Positions 43,132 through 51,325 of a stretch of DNA of 64,000 nucleotides are shown here, piece by piece; the first letter of the stretch is position 1; every line of letters starts with the position of its first letter. Location of the stretch: assembly GCA_016709305.1 (NCBI GenBank), contig JADJNA010000062.1, positions 36,001-100,000 of the forward strand. The letters are read 5' to 3'. The DNA is from Candidatus Villigracilis saccharophilus (GTDB taxonomy: Bacteria; Chloroflexota; Anaerolineae; Anaerolineales; Villigracilaceae). The notes beneath the pieces are model-generated. The model worked only from the letters and a program-made list of their open reading frames with translations, did no database searches and was not told the origin of the DNA. Position numbers and translations under genes: made by a program.

Positions 43132-43899
43132 ATGAATACTCTGCCTGTGAATGGGTTCAATCTGGCATATACACGCCGTGGTAAAGGAAATCCGCTTATG
43201 CTTGTTCATGGATATCCCCTGGATTCAAGTATATGGAATGATCTGACGCCTTTGTTGGAAAAAGATTTTGATCTTATCTCGCCAGACCTGCGTGGATTTG
43301 GTCAATCGACTACAACACCATCAGGATATACGATCTCAGATATGGCGGATGATTTTGTTGGCTTATTGGATCATCTGGGTATTGAGAAAACCATACTGGC
43401 AGGTCATTCAATGGGAGGTTATATCTCACTGGCTTTTGCCAGGAAATATCCCCGGCGGGTTAGCGGATTGGCTTTGATCGCCTCGCAAGCAGGAGCAGAT
43501 ACTCCCGAAGGAAAAGAACGCAGGTACAAAACCGCCGTCGAAGTAGAAGAAAAAGGCGTGGGCAGTGTTGCTGACACTATGACCCCAAAATTATCCAATG
43601 AAACAGGCGTGAGGACGTTCGTACGAGAATTGATCGGACGGCAAAGCAGGCAGGCGGTAATAGGCGCGCTTAAGGCCATGGCAGAGCGTGAAGATTCAAT
43701 GCCCATTCTTCCATCATTCGGGTTTCCATTGGTCCTTATTCACGGTGATTCTGATCAGCTGATTCCAATTGAGCGCGCAACAGATATAGTGTCAGTAAAG
43801 CCATCTGCCAAGTTGTTTGAATTGAAAGGCGCGGGTCACATGCCGATGATGGAATTCCCACGGCAAGTTGCTGATGGGTTGATGAACTTTATTAGATGA
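43132..43899 (+). CDS. Alpha/beta hydrolase
   Basis: A 255-residue alpha/beta-fold hydrolase. The nucleophile elbow is GHSMGGY, the Asp is in LIHGDSDQLIP, and the His in KGAGHMPMMEFP. LMLVHGYPLDSSIW gives the oxyanion-hole HG motif. The start at 43132 follows TAGG by about 6 bases; an ATG at 43114 inside the upstream gene is an alternative. The exact substrate (ester, lactone or other) cannot be told. Confidence 0.88.
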   Translation: MNTLPVNGFNLAYTRRGKGNPLMLVHGYPLDSSIWNDLTPLLEKDFDLISPDLRGFGQSTTTPSGYTISDMADDFVGLLDHLGIEKTILAGHSMGGYISLAFARKYPRRVSGLALIASQAGADTPEGKERRYKTAVEVEEKGVGSVADTMTPKLSNETGVRTFVRELIGRQSRQAVIGALKAMAEREDSMPILPSFGFPLVLIHGDSDQLIPIERATDIVSVKPSAKLFELKGAGHMPMMEFPRQVADGLMNFIR

Positions 43900-43916
43900 A
43901 ATTGGGATTAATTTAG

Positions 43917-43954
43917 AAATGACCCGCCGTTTTTTTATCAGCGACGGGTCATTT
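43917..43954. terminator. Bidirectional terminator
   Basis: AAATGACCCG/CGGGTCATTT stem between convergent genes, with a T-rich loop and T-rich flank. Confidence 0.8.
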
Positions 43955-43980
43955 TATTTGAAACACGAGCAGATTTGTAG

Positions 43981-44412
43981 TTAAGGAAGAAGCGAGTGTG
44001 AATGCGTGACAAGCTGAGAGCTATTATTTAAATTTAAATTATTGACCAGATCGGATTGCCTGACCATCTTCCGTATGTGTGCAACGAGCACGCCGCTTGG
44101 GACTGGCTTTACGAGAAAGTCATCTGCGCCCGCGTCCAGTACACTGGCTACAATGCTTGGATCGTTTACCGCTGAAAGGATGAGGATGGGAATGTTGCTA
44201 AACACTCGAATGGACTTGCACACCTGCCAGCCATCCTGATCTGGCATCATCAGGTCAAGCAATACTACATCCGGCATTTTTTCTGCTGTCAGGCGAATTC
44301 CTTCTGTGCCAAAATTGGTTGTAATTACTTCAAAGCCATGTGTTCTGAGCAACATCCCCATTAACTCGGTAATGGCCACGTCATCATCAATTACAAGTAT
44401 TTTTGTAGACAT
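43981..44412 (-). CDS. Single-domain response regulator
   Basis: A 143-residue CheY-like receiver. The acidic pocket is in IDDD, the phosphoacceptor Asp in VLLDLMMPDQDG, the Thr/Ser position is ILSAVND, and the Lys is in DDFLVKPV. The 25-residue C-terminal tail is Asn/Ser-rich and has no DNA-binding domain. No histidine kinase gene is adjacent. AGGA lies 6 bases before the ATG. It is transcribed divergently from ppdK. Confidence 0.9.
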   Translation of the reverse strand: MSTKILVIDDDVAITELMGMLLRTHGFEVITTNFGTEGIRLTAEKMPDVVLLDLMMPDQDGWQVCKSIRVFSNIPILILSAVNDPSIVASVLDAGADDFLVKPVPSGVLVAHIRKMVRQSDLVNNLNLNNSSQLVTHSHSLLP

Positions 44413-44504
44413 ATTTTTTCCTATTCTTTATTATCCTTGATTTGTTTACCATTCAACTTTGCAATGAGTTTACAGATTGAATATTTTTTGGTGATGTTTG
44501 TCAG

Positions 44505-44532
44505 TTGTCATTTTTGTTATTTTTGGTAGAAT
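44505..44532 (+). promoter_or_regulatory. Candidate ppdK promoter
   Basis: TTGTCA (44505-44510) and TAGAAT (44527-44532) with a 16-base spacer, 42 bases before the ppdK ATG; TAGGAG is the ribosome-binding site. Confidence 0.5.
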
Positions 44533-44574
44533 ACTTCAGCGTTTTCGTGAAAATCATTACATATAGGAGTTACT

Positions 44575-45948
44575 ATGAATAAGTGGGTTTATCTCTTTAA
44601 CGAAGTTAAAGAAGTCGAGAAAGTTTCCCGTGGTTCGTGGGACAGTGTCAAAAGCCTTGTAGGTGGTAAGGGCGCAGGTTTGATGGATATGACTCGCGCG
44701 GGCGTTCCTGTCCCGCCGTTTTTTACCGTGACAACCGAAGCTTGTAACGCGTACCAGAAAGCAAATAAATTTCCCGCCGGGATGTGGGATCAGGAATTGA
44801 AGGCGCTCAAAGCCATTGAAAAAGCGACTGGTAAAAAATTTGGAGATGCGAAGAATCCGCTTTTGGTTTCCTGCCGCTCCGGCGCGAAGTTCTCGATGCC
44901 GGGTATGATGGATACGATCCTCAATATCGGCCTGACCGATAAAGTGGCGGAAGGCATGGTAAAGGCGACGGGCAATACGCGTTTTGTATATGACTCATAT
45001 CGCCGCTTGATCGAGATGTTCGGTTCCGTTGTGATGGACACAGGCGATGAAGTCTTTGAACATGCGCTCGAATCTTATAAGGCTGAAAAAGGCTACAAAA
45101 ACGATACTGACATGCAAGCCGAAGATTGGGTGGCGATCGTTGAAAAATTCAAAGTCGCTTACAAGTCCAAGACTGGTGAAGACTTCCCGCAGGATCCGTT
45201 CAAGCAGTTGGAACTTTCCACAGAAGCTGTGTTCAGATCATGGAACGGCAAACGCGCTGTAGATTACCGCAACAAGGAAAAAATTTCACACACGCTTGGA
45301 ACCGCAGTAAATATCTGCACAATGGCGTTTGGCAATATGGGCGATGACTCTGCGACTGGTGTGGCATTCACACGTAATCCCTCCACAGGCGATAGCTTGA
45401 TGATGGGTGAGTATCTCATCAACGCGCAGGGCGAAGATGTGGTAGCGGGTATTCGCAATGCGGACCCGATCCAGAATTTAGTCAACCAGATGCCCAAGGC
45501 GTACAAGCAATTCATGGACATCACCGCGAAACTCGAAAAGCATTATCACGATATGCAGGATGTTGAGTTCACCATTGAGCGCGGCAAGTTGTGGATGCTC
45601 CAGACCCGCATCGGCAAGCGCACTGCCAAGGCTGCCGTTAAGATGGCTGTCGATATGGCGAATGAAAAACTCATCACCAAGGAAGAAGCGGTCAAACGTG
45701 TGACTCCCGAAAACGTGGATTCGCTGCTTCACCCACAGTTCGATGACTCTGCGATGAATCAGGCCGAGAAGGATGGTCATTTTGTCGCGAAGGGTGTCAA
45801 TGCTTCCCCAGGCGCGGCTGTTGGTCAGATCTACTTTGATGCTGATATGGCTGAGAAGATGGCAAAAGAAGGCAAACAGGACACCATCATGGTGCGTCCG
45901 TTCACCAAGCCTGATGATGTGCATGGCATGATCGCCTCAAAGGGGTGA
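44575..45948 (+). CDS. ppdK: Pyruvate, phosphate dikinase, N-terminal part (in-frame stop)
   Basis: The nucleotide-binding half of PPDK, which interconverts pyruvate + ATP + Pi with PEP + AMP + PPi. It has GGKGAGLMDMTRAGVPVPPFF, SCRSGAKFSMPGMMDTILN, GDDSATGVAFTRNPSTG and the start of the phosphohistidine domain (GVNASPGAAVGQIYF). It stops at TGA 45946-45948, directly before the catalytic His segment. AAGGGGTGATTAACC, with one G added and one A removed, would read K-G-V-I-T and continue in the same frame, so two compensating one-base errors are the simplest explanation. Confidence 0.93.
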   Translation: MNKWVYLFNEVKEVEKVSRGSWDSVKSLVGGKGAGLMDMTRAGVPVPPFFTVTTEACNAYQKANKFPAGMWDQELKALKAIEKATGKKFGDAKNPLLVSCRSGAKFSMPGMMDTILNIGLTDKVAEGMVKATGNTRFVYDSYRRLIEMFGSVVMDTGDEVFEHALESYKAEKGYKNDTDMQAEDWVAIVEKFKVAYKSKTGEDFPQDPFKQLELSTEAVFRSWNGKRAVDYRNKEKISHTLGTAVNICTMAFGNMGDDSATGVAFTRNPSTGDSLMMGEYLINAQGEDVVAGIRNADPIQNLVNQMPKAYKQFMDITAKLEKHYHDMQDVEFTIERGKLWMLQTRIGKRTAKAAVKMAVDMANEKLITKEEAVKRVTPENVDSLLHPQFDDSAMNQAEKDGHFVAKGVNASPGAAVGQIYFDADMAEKMAKEGKQDTIMVRPFTKPDDVHGMIASKG

Positions 45949-47403
45949 TTAACCAGCGAGGGCGGAGCAACTTCCCATGCGGCAGTTGTTGCGCGTCAGT
46001 TTGGAATCCCGTGCGTGGTGGGTGCATCCGCGATCAAGATCGATCTCGAAAAACGGGTGATGAATGTTGGAGAGATCACCCTCAAAGAAGGCGATTGGAT
46101 CTCTGTTGATGGCACGACCGGTAAAGTGTTTGCCGGAAAGATCCCGACCTCAGAGCCGAGCCTCGAAGAACAGACCGACCTGCTGACCCTGCTCAATTGG
46201 GCTGATGAAATTTCTGCGCGCAAGAATATTCGCTCTGCACCAAATGGCGGACCGACACGCGGTTTGCAAGTTTGGGCGAATGCAGATTACCCGAAGGATG
46301 CGCGCCGTGCCCGCTCTTATGGCGCTGTTGGTATCGGTCTCTGCCGTACCGAGCACATGTTCTTTGAGCCCGAGCGTTTACCCATCGTTCAGGAAATGAT
46401 CCTCTCGGAGACCAGCGACGGACGTACTGCCGCGCTCAACAAACTTCTGCCGACCCAGCGCAAGGATTTTGACGGCCTCTTTGAAGCGATGGATGGTTAC
46501 CCGGTGATCATCCGCTTGATCGATCCGCCGTTGCATGAATTCATGCCCGATGAAGAAGCCTTGCTTGAAGAAGTCATCACGATGCGTGTCAAGGGCCAGA
46601 CCGATGGTTTGAAGGCAAAGGAAGATTTGCTTGAGTCCATCAAAGGAATGCACGAATCGAATCCCATGATGGGTTTGCGCGGTGTGCGTTTGAGCATCGT
46701 CATGCCTGAGATCGTCGAGATGCAGGTGCGCGCCATCTTCGAAGCCGCTGCCGACTGCACCCTGCGTGGAATTGTTGTGAAGCCCGAAGTCATGATCCCG
46801 CTCACAGGCACGGTCAAGGAACTGGAATGGATCCAGCCCCGTCTGCTGCGCATCGCTTCTGCTGTCATGGCGGAAAAGAAGATCAAGTTCGAATATAAAT
46901 TCGGTACGATGATCGAAATTCCTCGCGCCGCAGTGACCGCACAGGAAGTGGCGAAACAGGCCGAGTTCTTCTCCTTCGGCACCAACGATCTCACACAAAT
47001 GACCTATGGTTATTCACGCGACGATGCCGAGCGCAACTTCCTCATCACCTATCAAGAGCAGGGTATTCTCGGCACGAATCCTTTCCAAACGATCGACCGT
47101 GAAGGCGTTGGCAAGCTCATGCAATGGGCCATTGACGAAGGCCGCAAGACCCGCCCGAACCTTGAAGTGGGTATCTGCGGTGAACATGGCGGCGATCCTA
47201 ATTCAATTGAATGGTGTCACATGATCGGTAATAACTACGTATCATGTTCCCCGTTCCGTGTGCCGATCGCACGTTTGGCCGCTGCTCATGCAGCGTTGAA
47301 GCATCAACCAGTCGTTGCGAAGAAAGCTGTTGCCAAAAAGGCTGTCGCAAAGAAGGTTGTAACATCGTCCCCGAAGGGGAAGAAAGTTGCAAAGAAGAAG
47401 TAA
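45949..47403 (+). CDS. ppdK: Pyruvate, phosphate dikinase, C-terminal part
   Basis: It is in the same frame as the preceding piece, immediately after the TGA. It contains the phosphohistidine motif GGATSHAAVVARQFGIPCVVG and the PEP/pyruvate-binding TIM barrel with MMGLRGVRL, SFGTNDLTQMTYG and GICGEHGGDPNSIEWCH--G-NYVSCSPF. The full enzyme would be about 942 residues. The last 30 or so are an unusual Lys/Ala/Val tail (VAKKAVAKKAVAKKVV, KGKKVAKKK) not needed for catalysis. If translated alone it would start at an internal GTG (46015). Confidence 0.92.
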   Translation, partial: LTSEGGATSHAAVVARQFGIPCVVGASAIKIDLEKRVMNVGEITLKEGDWISVDGTTGKVFAGKIPTSEPSLEEQTDLLTLLNWADEISARKNIRSAPNGGPTRGLQVWANADYPKDARRARSYGAVGIGLCRTEHMFFEPERLPIVQEMILSETSDGRTAALNKLLPTQRKDFDGLFEAMDGYPVIIRLIDPPLHEFMPDEEALLEEVITMRVKGQTDGLKAKEDLLESIKGMHESNPMMGLRGVRLSIVMPEIVEMQVRAIFEAAADCTLRGIVVKPEVMIPLTGTVKELEWIQPRLLRIASAVMAEKKIKFEYKFGTMIEIPRAAVTAQEVAKQAEFFSFGTNDLTQMTYGYSRDDAERNFLITYQEQGILGTNPFQTIDREGVGKLMQWAIDEGRKTRPNLEVGICGEHGGDPNSIEWCHMIGNNYVSCSPFRVPIARLAAAHAALKHQPVVAKKAVAKKAVAKKVVTSSPKGKKVAKKK

Positions 47404-47464
47404 TTAGACAAACCGCAAGAAGACCTGATTTCCCAATAGTCTTCCACGTTTCGTAAGCCTGTAA

Positions 47465-47493
47465 ACCTCCGAGGTCATCAAGACCTCGGAGGT
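47465..47493. repeat. CTCCGAG palindrome inside hemW
   Basis: ACCTCCGAGGTC-ATCAA-GACCTCGGAGGT, a perfect 12-bp inverted repeat. It is translated in the hemW C-terminus as TSEVLMTSEV, about ten residues that look inserted before YRLTKRGRLLGN. Confidence 0.8.
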
Positions 47494-47697
47494 CTTTGCA
47501 TATTCAAGCAGCCCATTTTTGACGAGCTCTTCAATTTCCTTTGGATAGACATCCAAGAGCCCTCTTCCGAATCTTAATCTGAAATCTGATTCACTTACCC
47601 CGACATTCGTTAGTCTGAGATTGTTTAGCATGTACTCGGACATATCATCTTTCAATGTTTGTTTGTGTTGGTTGACAGTGGCGGGGAAAGGGGGAAA

Positions 47698-47725
47698 GGA
47701 TGAGGGATGAATGATGAAGGATGAA
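47698..47725. repeat. Heptamer tandem repeat in hemW (first)
   Basis: Four 7-bp units of the GGATGAA type (GGATGAG, GGATGAA, TGATGAA, GGATGAA). Confidence 0.75.
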
Positions 47726-47859
47726 TGAGGCGTTCAATGTAAGTTTTGATCCGCAGTGCGTTTGAGTATCGGTAGCCATTGGCGTATCCGTGTGCGCTTG
47801 CTCCGAAGGCGAGGTAGGGGAGGGAATGCCAGTATTGGAGGTTATGGCGGCAAACAAAT

Positions 47860-47887
47860 GGTGAACGATGAATGAGGAATGATGAAT
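47860..47887. repeat. Heptamer tandem repeat in hemW (second)
   Basis: Four 7-bp units (GGTGAAC, GATGAAT, GAGGAAT, GATGAAT), in frame on the minus strand as a short Ser/Phe/Ile/His stretch between HAGS and CRHNLQYW. Confidence 0.7.
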
Positions 47888-47943
47888 TTGATCCCGCATG
47901 CTGCGTTCTACTTTCTGCAGTTGCTTTTGCCCAATTTGATATC

Positions 47944-48660
47944 TCATAATGCACATACCCCTTGCTTTCCAAAAACTCTTCCGCGTATTCGTACATTTCG
48001 GCGGCGAGATCGGGGTCGGGGAGGGGGAAGCAACCCTTTTGATGACCAGCGCCCAAAAGGAGTTCCGTGTTCGAGAGTGAGCGCGTAGGCGGAGATATGT
48101 TCGGGATAGAGATCAACGATTCGTTGGAGGGTGGTCTGCCATGAGGCAAGAGTCTGCTCTGGGAGGCTGTAAATCAGGTCTAGGTTGAGGTTGTTGAAGC
48201 CTGCTTTTCTTGCAGTGGACACGGCTTCGATAACGGTGAAGAAATCATGGATGCGTTCGAGCATGCGCAGTTCTTCGGTGTTGGCAGATTGCACCCCGAA
48301 GCTGATGCGGTTGATGCCGGACTTGCGAATTATATTTAATTTTTCGGGAGAGATCGTGCCTGGGTTGGCTTCGATACTGATCTCTGCGTCAGCGGTCAAT
48401 GTAAAGGCGGAGCGTAATGCTTTTAGTATGGAATCAAATTGCGGCGCGGAAAGAAGCGAGGGTGTCCCGCCTCCGAAGAAGACGGTGTGGATGTTCATCT
48501 GCTCGGCACGCTGTCCAACAAATTCGATCTCATTGATTAAAGCTTGTACGTATGCGGGTATCGAATCTTCCTGGCCCGCGTAGGTGTTGAAGTCGCAGTA
48601 GGCGCAGCGGTGTTTGCAGAAGGGGATGTGGATGTAGATTGAGGTGTTAGGGTTTGTCAT
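47944..48660 (-). CDS. hemW: HemW / HemN-like radical SAM protein, N-terminal part (frameshifted)
   Basis: The N-terminal part of the haem chaperone HemW, a radical-SAM protein related to coproporphyrinogen III dehydrogenase. The start at 48660 (MTNPNTSIYIHIPFCKHRC) fits the family; longer frames run into the upstream gene. The cluster motif is CKHRCAYCDF, then VFFGGGTPSLL, SIEANPGT, GINRISFGVQS and NLDLIYSLPEQT. The family sequence ends at KGLLP, after which the frame is wrong because of one extra G in 48023-48027. It overlaps the MFS gene stop by 14 bases. Confidence 0.9.
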   Translation of the reverse strand: MTNPNTSIYIHIPFCKHRCAYCDFNTYAGQEDSIPAYVQALINEIEFVGQRAEQMNIHTVFFGGGTPSLLSAPQFDSILKALRSAFTLTADAEISIEANPGTISPEKLNIIRKSGINRISFGVQSANTEELRMLERIHDFFTVIEAVSTARKAGFNNLNLDLIYSLPEQTLASWQTTLQRIVDLYPEHISAYALTLEHGTPFGRWSSKGLLPPPRPRSRRRNVRIRGRVFGKQGVCAL

Positions 48661-49795
48661 GGCGGGGGAGGCCAATGATAAGGGCAAGCGGGCCAAGTAA
48701 CAAGAGCCAGATGGCGATGCCCAAACCAAATTGATCTGCAAGCAGGCCGACGAAAAGCGGAAGAAGTTTTGCGATTGGCGTCGTGACCGATTCAATTGCC
48801 ATAATGCTGGCGCTTTGCCCGGGCAGTGTGGAATACAAATTGCCTTTCAAAATGGGATACCAGCCTGTGTTGAAAATATTGATGAAGACGATCGCGATAA
48901 GCTTGGGTATGAAGTCTGGAATGAGCAAAAAAATTGAAAACGCTAATAATTCAAGCGCCGCAGTTCTGCGAAGGAATTTCATGCTGTCCGGCTGGCGGTC
49001 AATAAATGGGATGAAGATAAAGTCGGTCAGCATACCCATTGTGAGCCAAGCCGTAACAGCGATGCCTGCCTGTGTTGGGGTGACATGTGCAACATCCACA
49101 AAGTAGAGCGCGAGGAATCCGAGCAATACATCAAGCATAAGATCGGACGCTTCGAGCAGAAGCAGCCAGCGCCAGACTTCGCGGCGTTTGAGCGCGGAGA
49201 GGGCGGAACGAAATCCATCGAATACACTTTTGAAACTTGGCAGGTAGGAGATGGATTTATCATCAGGCGGGACGAGGCGAAATGCGGCGAGCAGGCAAAG
49301 TGCTGAAACCGCCGCTACGAGGGCATACGCTCCGCGCCAACCGAGACCAAAATAGACGAACAAGCCAAGTAGAAGTGGACCAAATACATTTCCAAGCGAG
49401 CCTGCGGATGTCCAGCGCGCCATGTTTTGTGCGTGACGCTCGGGAGCAGAGTCCATTAGTGCGGCTTGCGACAGGCTGACAAACGCGCCAGATGCGGGAA
49501 AGAAAATGATGAACGCGATCAACAAAGGGGTAAAGCTTTTGCTGCTGGTTGTGAGTATCAGCGAGAATGTGAAGAAAACTCCACCGCCGAGGATGAGCAG
49601 GCGGCGCTTCCACACGTCACCGAGAATGCCGAGGAAGGGTTCAATGAAGGCAGCGATGATCCCAGGCACGCTTAGCAGCAGGCCGAGCTGAGTGTAGGTG
49701 AGGTCCAGGTCTGTGCGGATTAACGGCCAGGCAGTTTCTCCGAGGCCGAAGACCAGCTCGTCAAGGAATTCGATGAGGAGATAAACGAAATTCAA
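48647..49795 (-). CDS. MFS transporter
   Basis: A 382-residue polytopic protein with about 12 hydrophobic segments. The cytoplasmic loop between helices 2 and 3 carries EPFLGILGDVWKRRLLILGG, the major facilitator signature (G-x-x-x-D-x-x-x-R/K-R). SAPERHAQNMARWTSAGSLG is another family-like stretch. The substrate is unknown. It overlaps the methyltransferase gene by 4 bases and hemW by 14, so the three are one operon. Confidence 0.88.
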   Translation of the reverse strand: MNFVYLLIEFLDELVFGLGETAWPLIRTDLDLTYTQLGLLLSVPGIIAAFIEPFLGILGDVWKRRLLILGGGVFFTFSLILTTSSKSFTPLLIAFIIFFPASGAFVSLSQAALMDSAPERHAQNMARWTSAGSLGNVFGPLLLGLFVYFGLGWRGAYALVAAVSALCLLAAFRLVPPDDKSISYLPSFKSVFDGFRSALSALKRREVWRWLLLLEASDLMLDVLLGFLALYFVDVAHVTPTQAGIAVTAWLTMGMLTDFIFIPFIDRQPDSMKFLRRTAALELLAFSIFLLIPDFIPKLIAIVFINIFNTGWYPILKGNLYSTLPGQSASIMAIESVTTPIAKLLPLFVGLLADQFGLGIAIWLLLLGPLALIIGLPRHDKP

Positions 49796-50598
49796 GAAAC
49801 CAGCCTCATCCTTGCAATGACGACCGCAGGGAGTTCGCTGAATTTTCCACCCCAGCCAAGAGGATGTGTTTGCGGAACTTCAGGCGGGAATGCGCGTTCT
49901 TCAAAGCCATCGAGGATGAATCCATTTTTGAAACCTAGATTTAGATAATATTGAATTGGACGGTCAAAATATACCTGTGGTTTGGGCTGGTTTCGAAGAG
50001 CGAGTCCACGCTGATGGTGGGGCGTCATGTAGCGTGAGACTTTGATGGAGTACACAGTATTGATCTCGCCGTTGTCAAACTCCTCGACGATATGCATTGC
50101 AGATGCGTTGTTAAATGCAGGATGAGTGATGCTGAAAACAAAAGTTCCGTTTGGCTTTAGCAATTTTGGCAGAGTGCGGAATAACGGCTCAATATCCGCC
50201 ATGTCAAATAACGCCATATTGGATAATGAGGAATCGAATTTGTTTTTTCCAAGAGAAAGCAGTTGAGATTCATTTGTGGCGTCAATGACACGATACGTTA
50301 TCTGTGAGTTGAAATCAGCAGAATGGGTTTTTGCGTATTCGATCAGGGGTGAGGAAAAGTCAAAAGCGGTTACCTGTGCCCCTGCTTTTGCCAGCCTGCT
50401 CGTAGTCAATCCGTTGCCGCACGCGATGTCCAATATATGCATATCAGGTTTTAAATCAAGGAGCGATTTGAGAGCGGGCCAGCACAGGATATTGAAGAAA
50501 TCATTTCCATCAACTCCCATGCGTTTATCCCAAACTTCTGCATTCGCATCCCATGCTTTTCGGGTTTGATTGTTCAAAGTCCTTAAATCTTTTTTCAT
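49792..50598 (-). CDS. Class I SAM-dependent methyltransferase
   Basis: A 268-residue Rossmann-fold methyltransferase. The SAM-binding motif I is HILDIACGNGLTTSRLAKAG, motif II is VTAFDFSSPLIEYAK, and VIDATNE and SNMALFDMADI give the later motifs. The C-terminal region (MTPHHQRGLALRNQPKPQVYFDRPIQYYLNLGF in outline) resembles ubiquinone/menaquinone-type methyltransferases, but the substrate is not identifiable. It is first in the methyltransferase-MFS-hemW operon. Confidence 0.88.
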   Translation of the reverse strand: MKKDLRTLNNQTRKAWDANAEVWDKRMGVDGNDFFNILCWPALKSLLDLKPDMHILDIACGNGLTTSRLAKAGAQVTAFDFSSPLIEYAKTHSADFNSQITYRVIDATNESQLLSLGKNKFDSSLSNMALFDMADIEPLFRTLPKLLKPNGTFVFSITHPAFNNASAMHIVEEFDNGEINTVYSIKVSRYMTPHHQRGLALRNQPKPQVYFDRPIQYYLNLGFKNGFILDGFEERAFPPEVPQTHPLGWGGKFSELPAVVIARMRLVS

Positions 50599-50804
50599 TG
50601 ATATAACCTCTTTATTGATTGAATTGGGTCTCAGGAATTTATTGATTAAATTTTATCATTTGTAAAAAGAACAGAAACACGACTCATTATTTTGAGGTAA
50701 AGAATAGGGGGTATCTGTAAGGTCGTGGAGCAGTTTTGTCATGCTATACTCGCAAAATAAACGACATAACGCAACAGATTGTAGAAAGAGTAGTGGAGAG
50801 TATT

Positions 50805-51200
50805 ATGTTTGAATGGAATAACGCAATGGCGACTGGTGCAATGGAAATTGACGATCAACATCGTGAATTGATTAATAAGTTTAATGAACTGGTGGAGGCC
50901 GAAGCCGGCGGGGCGGATAGAAAAACCATCGGTGGGATTTTGGATTTTCTTCAGTATTATGCGGAGTGGCATTTCAACACGGAAGAATGGATCATGAATC
51001 AAAATCAGTGCTTTGTTGCGGAAGAGAATAAAAAAGCTCACGATGAATATAGGGTGAAATTTGGAAAACTGTATGATCAATGGAAAAATTCAACAGACTC
51101 AGATAATCAAGTTCTGCACCATACCATCGTTGAACTCGCCCGCTGGATCGTAAATCACATCTTGACCGTGGATATTCAACTCCATGAGCATATGAAGTAA
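50805..51200 (+). CDS. Bacteriohemerythrin (one iron-ligand His replaced)
   Basis: A 131-residue four-helix di-iron oxygen-binding protein. The start at 50805 (MFEWNNAMATGAMEIDDQHREL) is preceded by GGAGA. Expected ligands are His19, His56, Glu60, His79, His118 and Asp123. The seventh position, normally His in the HxxxH pair, is Asn75 here (EENKKAH). This could leave an open coordination site. Hemerythrins sense or carry oxygen. It is a single gene with its own terminator. Confidence 0.88.
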   Translation: MFEWNNAMATGAMEIDDQHRELINKFNELVEAEAGGADRKTIGGILDFLQYYAEWHFNTEEWIMNQNQCFVAEENKKAHDEYRVKFGKLYDQWKNSTDSDNQVLHHTIVELARWIVNHILTVDIQLHEHMK

Positions 51201-51230
51201 GAAAATAAACGAATTGGTACAGGATGCCAA

Positions 51231-51263
51231 TAATGAGCGCAAGTCGGAACCTTGCGCTCATTA
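51231..51263 (+). terminator. Terminator after the hemerythrin gene
   Basis: AATGAGCGCAAG/CTTGCGCTCATT 12-bp stem followed by ATATTTAATT. Confidence 0.8.
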
Positions 51264-51325
51264 TATTTAATTCTTCTGTCCAAATTTCCATTAAGAGAGT
51301 TAGAATCGATAGTGAAGGAGCCAAA

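Larger units (their letters stand above)
47404..48022 (-). pseudogene. hemW: HemW, C-terminal part (out of frame with the N-terminal part)
   Basis: The rest of the HemW gene in two further frames. One (from about 48022 to 47652) reads LPDPDLAAEMYEYAEEFLESKGYVHYEISNWAK...RHNLQYW...YLAFGASAHGY, standard HemW. The last (to 47404) reads LKDDMSEYMLNNLRLTNVGVSE...LTKRGRLLGNQVFLRFV. The breaks are at G5 48023-48027 (should be four) and near 47663-47725. The coding region also holds two four-unit heptamer repeats (47698-47725, 47860-47887) and a palindrome (47465-47493). One heptamer more in the 47698 repeat would restore the last frame. Confidence 0.8.

Noticed and set aside
45946..45948. UGA in ppdK as selenocysteine
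   Set aside because: PPDK has no selenocysteine at this position, no selenocysteine insertion hairpin is visible, and two compensating one-base changes restore the expected KGVITSEGG.
46378..46998. Minus-strand frame opposite ppdK
   Set aside because: A His/Asp-rich shadow of the PPDK coding sequence, with no ribosome-binding site or recognisable domain.
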